DNA of 64,000 bases from an uncultured Clostridia bacterium (GTDB lineage Bacteria > Bacillota > Clostridia > Saccharofermentanales > DTU023), in NCBI GenBank assembly GCA_946220865.1, contig CAMJYM010000006.1:1-64000 (forward strand), read 5' to 3'. The stretch's first letter is position 1. Every line of letters starts with the position of its first letter. The notes below the pieces were generated by a model. The model was not told where the DNA came from and searched no databases. It saw nothing but the letters and a program-made list of their open reading frames with translations. The position numbers and the translations under genes are program-made. Below are positions 59,405 to 64,000 of this stretch, piece by piece.

Positions 59405-60499
59405 ATGCTGAATAATGCCCGACAAATATATACGATCATTGTGGCCGATGATGAGGTTATTGAGCGCCAGTATCTTCAGATTCAGCTGAATCTTCCTGAC
59501 GAAGGCTTTATCGTCCAGGCGGCTGCAGCGAATGGCCGGCAGCTTCTTGACGCATATGTCCGATATAAGCCTGACATTGTTATTGCAGATATTTCGATGC
59601 CTCTGATGGATGGCCTTGAAGCATGTCGTATTATTCGCCAAATGGACAGCAAGGTAATCTTACTCATCAATACAGCATATGCTGAATTTGATTATGCTCA
59701 AAATGCCCTAAATTATGGGATTGATGCTTTCCTATTAAAACCCAGTGATAAGGATAGTATTATGGACTGTCTTCGTTCTTTGATCCGGAGACAATCTCAA
59801 TTATCATTTTCAGAGCAAGAGAATCAAATTGAAGTATCCGATGATGTAGAACTCTATAAAAATCTGAATGCGTTCTATGAAGCCTTGTCTTTGATGAATG
59901 CAGAGACTATAGCAAAAAGCTGCGAAAAAGTAATGTGTTGTATTGAAGAAGGATATTGGGGAGAGAAAACCCGTTTAATTCTTTTCAATATTTTACTGTG
60001 TTTTAGCAGCCTGATCCACCAGAATCCATTGTTTCAAGAGCCTTATTGCTTGGATGATGATATAAAATCCTTCTTACAATTAGGTGGAAATATTGACGAA
60101 AATATTCTGCGTATGATGCTATTTTCTTCCTTTAAGCGCTTACTCATCAACCTTCAGTCAAGAAAAGCACAAAAAAAGGATCCTGTTGTTGAAATTGAGT
60201 GCTACCTGAAGAAGAATTTCCGCAAGAGGATTACTTTGGGACAACTGGAACAAACATTTTATCTAAGCGGTCCTTACCTCTCGCAGGTTTATAAAAAGGA
60301 AAAAGGGCTATCTATTTTTGACCGTTTGCGGCAGATACGTCTGCAAGAAGCGCAAAGACTGCTTGAGAAAACGTCCTTGGGTATACAGCAAATCGCGCAA
60401 ATGTGTGGGTACACAAATCTCTCTTATTTTCACAGGTCCTTCAAGATGTTGTATAAAATGTCACCTGCAGAGTTTAGGAGAAAATATAATGAACATTGA
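59405..60499 (+). CDS. Response regulator with AraC-type DNA-binding domain
   Basis: Receiver domain with acidic pair Asp15/Asp16, phosphorylation site Asp62 (IVIADISMPLMDG), Thr90 and Lys112 (FLLKPSDK), and a C-terminal AraC helix-turn-helix pair (ITLGQLEQTFYLSGPYLSQVYKKEKG; QIAQMCGYTNLSYFHRSFK). 364 aa, of the YesN type. It overlaps the sensor kinase gene by 11 bases and is divergent from the hydrolase/permease genes, which are its likely targets. Confidence 0.9.
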   Translation: MLNNARQIYTIIVADDEVIERQYLQIQLNLPDEGFIVQAAAANGRQLLDAYVRYKPDIVIADISMPLMDGLEACRIIRQMDSKVILLINTAYAEFDYAQNALNYGIDAFLLKPSDKDSIMDCLRSLIRRQSQLSFSEQENQIEVSDDVELYKNLNAFYEALSLMNAETIAKSCEKVMCCIEEGYWGEKTRLILFNILLCFSSLIHQNPLFQEPYCLDDDIKSFLQLGGNIDENILRMMLFSSFKRLLINLQSRKAQKKDPVVEIECYLKKNFRKRITLGQLEQTFYLSGPYLSQVYKKEKGLSIFDRLRQIRLQEAQRLLEKTSLGIQQIAQMCGYTNLSYFHRSFKMLYKMSPAEFRRKYNEH

Positions 60500-61724
60500 T
60501 ATTCGCGATATTGTGACGGATGAGATTCTAAAATTACAGGAATCTTTTGCATATGCAACGGGATTTGGTGTCGTCTTTACAGACAAAGATGGTAATCATA
60601 TTGGTGAAGGGTCCAATTTTCAAAAAATCTGTCAGGCCATCAATGCGACAGAAGAAGGCAAAGCCAGCTGCGCCATGTCCAACCACCATGCCATAGACTT
60701 GGCCCTGAAAACGGGAAAACCAAGCATTTATGTCTGCCATGCCGGAATGGTCAATATTGAAATTCCTATTGTCATTGACGGAGAATTTATCGGTGCTTTT
60801 ACAGCTGGACAGGTTTTTTCCGAAGATATGTCTAACTTTCCCTGTGAACCTGTACCCAAGCCAATAGCCTGGCATGAAAAAAAACCATTCAGCGACTATT
60901 ACGATGAGGTGCCGACCCTTCGAAGCAAGCAAGTTCAGGGTACTGCCAATGCTCTCAACAATCTGGCAAAGTACATTGTCGGAGTCTATAAAAGCCAGCA
61001 AATGAGTCAGGAGTTGTTTGAGAAAAATGAACGTCTGCATCAAAGCGAAATTAAAGAACGCATTCTCAAAGAAGAGCTGGCAGAGGTGCGTTTTCAGGCA
61101 CTTCAAAAGCAAATTACACCTCATTTTATTTTTAATGTTCTAAACGCGGTGATTCGCTTGATAGAAATGAAACAGTATGATACTGCACAAAATATCTTAA
61201 CGTGCTTTTCACGCATGTTCAGGGTTCATTTTTCTGAAGAAAATTCACTGATTATTCTGCAGCAAGAAATAAACTATATCGAAGATTATCTTTATATCAA
61301 CCAGATTCGCTTCGGCGATCGTCTAAAATACACGGTGAAAATATCACCTGAGCTTTTGCACCTGCGCATTCCCTTATTTTCACTTCAGCCTTTTGTTGAA
61401 AATGCTCTAACTCATGGACTTTTGACAAAAGAAGCGGGGGGACGTCTGCAGATCAGCGGAAAAATTGACGGTAACAGTGCGTTGATTGTGATTGCCGATA
61501 ATGGACAGGGAATTCCCCTATTGATCCTGGCCGATATTCAAAAGATGATTCAGGATATTTTGGAAGACAAAGAAGTTTCCCAGTCAAAATTTTATGGTAT
61601 ATATAATTGTGTCCAGCGATTAAAACTGAGCTTTGGCAGCTCTTTAAACATCAAATTAAAAAGCTCTTCTATAGCAGGTACTAAAATTGCCATACGGATT
61701 CCTTATGGTGACCCAAACCCCTAA
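60489..61724 (+). CDS. Sensor histidine kinase with PocR-type ligand-binding domain
   Basis: 411 aa. Residues 1-170 resemble the PocR sensory domain (FAYATGFGVVFTDKDGNHIGEGSNF, CAMSNHHAIDLALKTGKPSIYVCHAGMVNIEIPIVIDGEFIGAFTAGQVF), then a coiled linker, then a LytS/YesM-type kinase (QITPHFIFNVLNAVIRL with the phosphorylated His, and an ATP site with FVENALTHG and DNGQGI). There is no membrane segment, so it senses a cytosolic ligand. The ATG at 60489 follows TTTAGGAGAAA. Confidence 0.88.
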   Translation: MNIDIRDIVTDEILKLQESFAYATGFGVVFTDKDGNHIGEGSNFQKICQAINATEEGKASCAMSNHHAIDLALKTGKPSIYVCHAGMVNIEIPIVIDGEFIGAFTAGQVFSEDMSNFPCEPVPKPIAWHEKKPFSDYYDEVPTLRSKQVQGTANALNNLAKYIVGVYKSQQMSQELFEKNERLHQSEIKERILKEELAEVRFQALQKQITPHFIFNVLNAVIRLIEMKQYDTAQNILTCFSRMFRVHFSEENSLIILQQEINYIEDYLYINQIRFGDRLKYTVKISPELLHLRIPLFSLQPFVENALTHGLLTKEAGGRLQISGKIDGNSALIVIADNGQGIPLLILADIQKMIQDILEDKEVSQSKFYGIYNCVQRLKLSFGSSLNIKLKSSSIAGTKIAIRIPYGDPNP

Positions 61725-61837
61725 TAAAAAATGGGGAACGCATGCCAAAGAGTAGCTGGATAAACAATATCGCCCGATTGAGATTCTGCACTTTGTTGTT
61801 GGTGTCTGCTATCTTGAAATCGCTTCGGGCCTAAGCT

Positions 61838-62683
61838 TCAGTGAGCGCTTTCTGCCAGAAAGAAACGGTTCGCCGCGCGCTGACTGAAGTTTTTTTCCAG
61901 CATACGCACATGCGAAAGAAAGGCTTCGTCGGTGAAGCTTTTGGCACCTGTGGGGCAGTTCCGGACACAGGCCATACATTTGATGCAAATGCCTTTTGTT
62001 TCGGATGGATCTTCTCTGGAAATACTCTCCATGGGGCAGAGGTCTGCGCAGAGTCCACAGCCAGTGCAAAGCTCCGGATCGGTTTGAGGTTTTGCTTTGA
62101 GAAAGTTTGCCGGACTTCCGTCCTCCTGAAGCGGGGTGTAGTAGGGGCCAGGAGGCATGTTCCCGGAGGGGACGACATCCGAAAAATTTTCCTGACCGAA
62201 GATAGGGGTGACAGCCTTTGCAAAGGCCTTTAGTTCGCTTAAATCCAGGCTGTCCGGACGTCCGTATGCCAATTTTGGGCTGAAAGCATGTTCGCCCACC
62301 AGAGCTGCGGCTGCAGGCAGGTGAAAACCGGCTTCCCTCATCAGCAGACAGAGTTCGGAGAGGGCATCCCCGAAATCCCGGTTGCCATACGTTACCATAG
62401 GTATAGCCCAGGCCCCATTGGCGTAAAAACAGGCTTTCAGATCCGGGACGATTTTATTGGGCAAGCGTCCGGCGTAGACGGGCAAGACAAGCAGCAGCAA
62501 TTCTCCCGGCCCGAAAGTATAATGCTCGCGGCGTGCCGCAGCGGACGTAAGATCCAGATAAGTTGGGCGGAGGCTCGCCAGATCCATGGAATCGCAAAGG
62601 GCAGACGCCATTGCCAGGCAAAGACTCCGCGCATTTCCTGTAGGGCTGAAATAAGCCGCACTGATCTTTACTATTGTGCTCAC
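61838..62683 (-). CDS. EFR1 family ferredoxin-flavodoxin protein
   Basis: An N-terminal flavodoxin-like domain (AAYFSPTGNARSL phosphate loop) is joined to two 4Fe-4S sites, CTGCGLCADLCPMES and CIKCMACVRNCPTGA. This is the layout of EFR1-type proteins, soluble electron carriers of anaerobes with unknown partners. The GTG start at 62683 is preceded by GAAGG. It lies 44 bases behind the DJ-1 gene on the same strand and is probably co-transcribed. Confidence 0.9.
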   Translation of the reverse strand: MSTIVKISAAYFSPTGNARSLCLAMASALCDSMDLASLRPTYLDLTSAAARREHYTFGPGELLLLVLPVYAGRLPNKIVPDLKACFYANGAWAIPMVTYGNRDFGDALSELCLLMREAGFHLPAAAALVGEHAFSPKLAYGRPDSLDLSELKAFAKAVTPIFGQENFSDVVPSGNMPPGPYYTPLQEDGSPANFLKAKPQTDPELCTGCGLCADLCPMESISREDPSETKGICIKCMACVRNCPTGAKSFTDEAFLSHVRMLEKNFSQRAANRFFLAESAH

Positions 62684-62727
62684 CTTTGAAAACCTTCAAA
62701 CTCCTCTTGCAAGCCACCGAGCGCTAT

Positions 62728-63327
62728 TTACTGATGAGCATTGCAGATTTGCTCTTCTACCAAATTCTGCAGTATATCGACGCGCAGTTTTTCTGCAGCT
62801 TCCTCGCCCAGCAGCGCGCGCACAATTTCCAGTGCAAAATAAACTGAGGTGGCGGGACCGCGAGCGGTGATCAAGTTGCCATCGCGCCAGACGATCTCCT
62901 CGCGATACTCCTTGTAGCTGAGGCCTTCCTCGAACCCCGGAAACGAGGTCCCCACACGCCCACGGGTCAGTCCTGCGGCCTCCAGCACGATCGGCGAGGC
63001 GCAAATTGAGCAGATCAGCCCGCCTCGCTCAGCCTGCGTCTGCAGCATGGCAATCACCGTGGGATGATCCCGAAGGGTTTCTGAGCCTGGCAGGCCTCCA
63101 GGAGTAATCAGGGCATCGTAAGTTTTGTCCTTGCACTCAGAAAGCAGGGCGTCGCCCAGAATAACAATGCCATGGGCACCATGGATCTCACGTGAGCGAT
63201 TCACCGAGCAAAGCGTGACCTCCACTCCAGCACGGCGCAGGAAATCCACCTGTGTCAAAGCTTCAATCTCTTCGCAGCCATCCGCAGCAAAAACCAGAGC
63301 CGTCTTCTTAAGTTCATTCTTTTTCAT
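62728..63327 (-). CDS. DJ-1/PfpI family protein
   Basis: DJ-1 (ThiJ) fold with the nucleophile Cys109 in ICSICASPIVL, glutamates at 19-20 (DGCEEIEA) and the ARGPATSVYFALEIV C-terminal helix. 199 aa. Members act on methylglyoxal-type adducts or as chaperones; activity here is not known. GGAGG precedes the ATG. Confidence 0.92.
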   Translation of the reverse strand: MKKNELKKTALVFAADGCEEIEALTQVDFLRRAGVEVTLCSVNRSREIHGAHGIVILGDALLSECKDKTYDALITPGGLPGSETLRDHPTVIAMLQTQAERGGLICSICASPIVLEAAGLTRGRVGTSFPGFEEGLSYKEYREEIVWRDGNLITARGPATSVYFALEIVRALLGEEAAEKLRVDILQNLVEEQICNAHQ

Positions 63328-63836
63328 ACTATGACCTCCATTGATTTCTGTTCATTTATGCTTATCCTGCACTACATATTTCTCTTATTATGTCTGAGCT
63401 TCTTTTATTCTATAGCATTAGTTCAGCGGAAGCACTTAAACTCCAAGAGCAGATGAATTCACAAATGTATTATCAGGGCTCAGTAAATGCGAGGGACGCT
63501 GCCTTGCATGCTTTGCTTTGATGCAATTTTTCAAAGCTCATCCTCTGAAGGCCCTCATCCATGGCGATATTTTTTGGTAAATTCATCATGTTATCCAGGA
63601 TTTTCTGCAAACTTCAAAAGCCTTTATGTCACATAAAAGATGCGTTGATAAAAACGAATTTTTATTCTAATTTGGCTTGACTTTATTTTAATAAGAGGCA
63701 AAAATATTTTTGTGAGTCATCGAACAGATACAGCTGTTCAGCCGCTTTGCGTCACTTTGGTCGGACGGTCAAAAGCTTCATCTCTAAGCACCTGAGAACG
63801 CTTAAGATTTCCCAAAAACAAGAGGAGGAAAAAAAG
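63328..63836. promoter_or_regulatory. Intergenic region between DJ-1 gene and dhaK
   Basis: About 510 AT-rich bases without a supported gene. TTGACT at 63677-63682 with an A-rich -10 at 17 to 19 bases (63700-63707) could be the dhaK promoter. GAGGAGG at the end is the dhaK ribosome binding site. Confidence 0.35.
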
Positions 63837-64000
63837 ATGAAAAAACTGATCAACAAAGCAGAAAATGTCGTCGTAGATTGCCTGCATGGCATGGAACTTG
63901 CCCATCCTGACCTTTTGAAGGTCCACTATGAACCCAACTTCATTGTGCGCGCTGACGCGGGAAAGAAGCAAAAAGTAGCCCTTGTTTCCGGCGGCGGCTC
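63837..64000 (+). CDS. dhaK: Dihydroxyacetone kinase subunit DhaK, 5' part
   Basis: Partial gene cut by the window end. The first 54 residues, MKKLINKAENVVVDCLHGME onward to KKQKVALVSGGGS, match the start of DhaK, the dihydroxyacetone-binding subunit of the PTS-type or ATP-type kinase; the VSGGGS loop is typical. AGGAGG lies before the ATG. Whether dhaL and dhaM follow cannot be seen. Confidence 0.88.
   Translation, partial: MKKLINKAENVVVDCLHGMELAHPDLLKVHYEPNFIVRADAGKKQKVALVSGGG

Overview
The window comes from a strict anaerobe of the Bacillota, most likely an amino-acid-fermenting Clostridia-type bacterium with moderately high GC. The evidence is a selenoprotein glycine reductase operon, a complete bacterial selenocysteine system, an isoleucine T-box in front of ileS, HemZ, QueT, oligoendopeptidase F and strong AGGAGG-type ribosome binding sites. 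No rRNA, CRISPR array or insertion sequence was seen. GC statements are by eye.

Layout. 0.1-8.7 kb: core metabolism and proteolysis (class II aldolase, M18 aminopeptidase, PepF, YfiH/PgeF, a DUF3810 membrane protein, HemZ). 8.7-11.5 kb: an AT-rich islet with an ArsR-type regulator translationally coupled to an ABC exporter. 11.5-19.1 kb: metallophosphoesterase, a decayed flavoprotein remnant, T-box plus ileS, queT, an rRNA-methyltransferase-like gene and a divergent ispF. 19.2-40.1 kb: selenium and glycine reductase region: selC (tRNA-Sec, minus strand), grdX, grdE, grdB (UGA at codon 350), trxB, trxA, grdA (UGA at codon 44), grdC, grdD, selD (UGA at codon 16), yedF, two DUF3343 genes, a class V aminotransferase, yedE, tusA-like, selA and selB, interrupted by an AT-rich HigBA toxin-antitoxin pair. 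40.4-44.2 kb: a three-gene proton-translocating transhydrogenase whose beta subunit carries two almost identical NADP-domain (dIII) copies. 44.5-53.6 kb: tRNA-modifying dehydratase, Old Yellow Enzyme-type oxidoreductase, Gfo/Idh/MocA oxidoreductase, MazE/PIN toxin-antitoxin pair, YgjP-type metallopeptidase, zinc secondary alcohol dehydrogenase, CobW-type GTPase. 53.7-53.9 kb: tRNA-Phe and tRNA-Asp. 54.3-61.7 kb: AT-richer accessory genes (AlbA_2 regulator, cyclophilin, APC permease, cysteine hydrolase, PocR-type two-component system). 61.8-64 kb: EFR1 ferredoxin, DJ-1 protein and the start of dhaK.

How it works together. Glycine reductase (GrdE/GrdB = protein B, GrdA = protein A, GrdC/GrdD = protein C) reduces glycine to acetyl phosphate with electrons from NADPH through TrxB and TrxA. 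SelD, YedE, YedF, TusA-like, DUF3343 and the class V aminotransferase would supply selenium. SelA, SelB and selC insert selenocysteine at the three UGA codons, each followed by a short SECIS-like hairpin. The transhydrogenase may help balance NADH and NADPH. PepF, the aminopeptidase and the permease would feed amino acids in.

The two least ordinary signals are the tandem dIII duplication in the transhydrogenase beta subunit, in which the KRS motif for the NADP 2'-phosphate reads NFD in both copies, and the recurrence of low-complexity, often repeat-bearing segments added to at least twelve otherwise conserved proteins.
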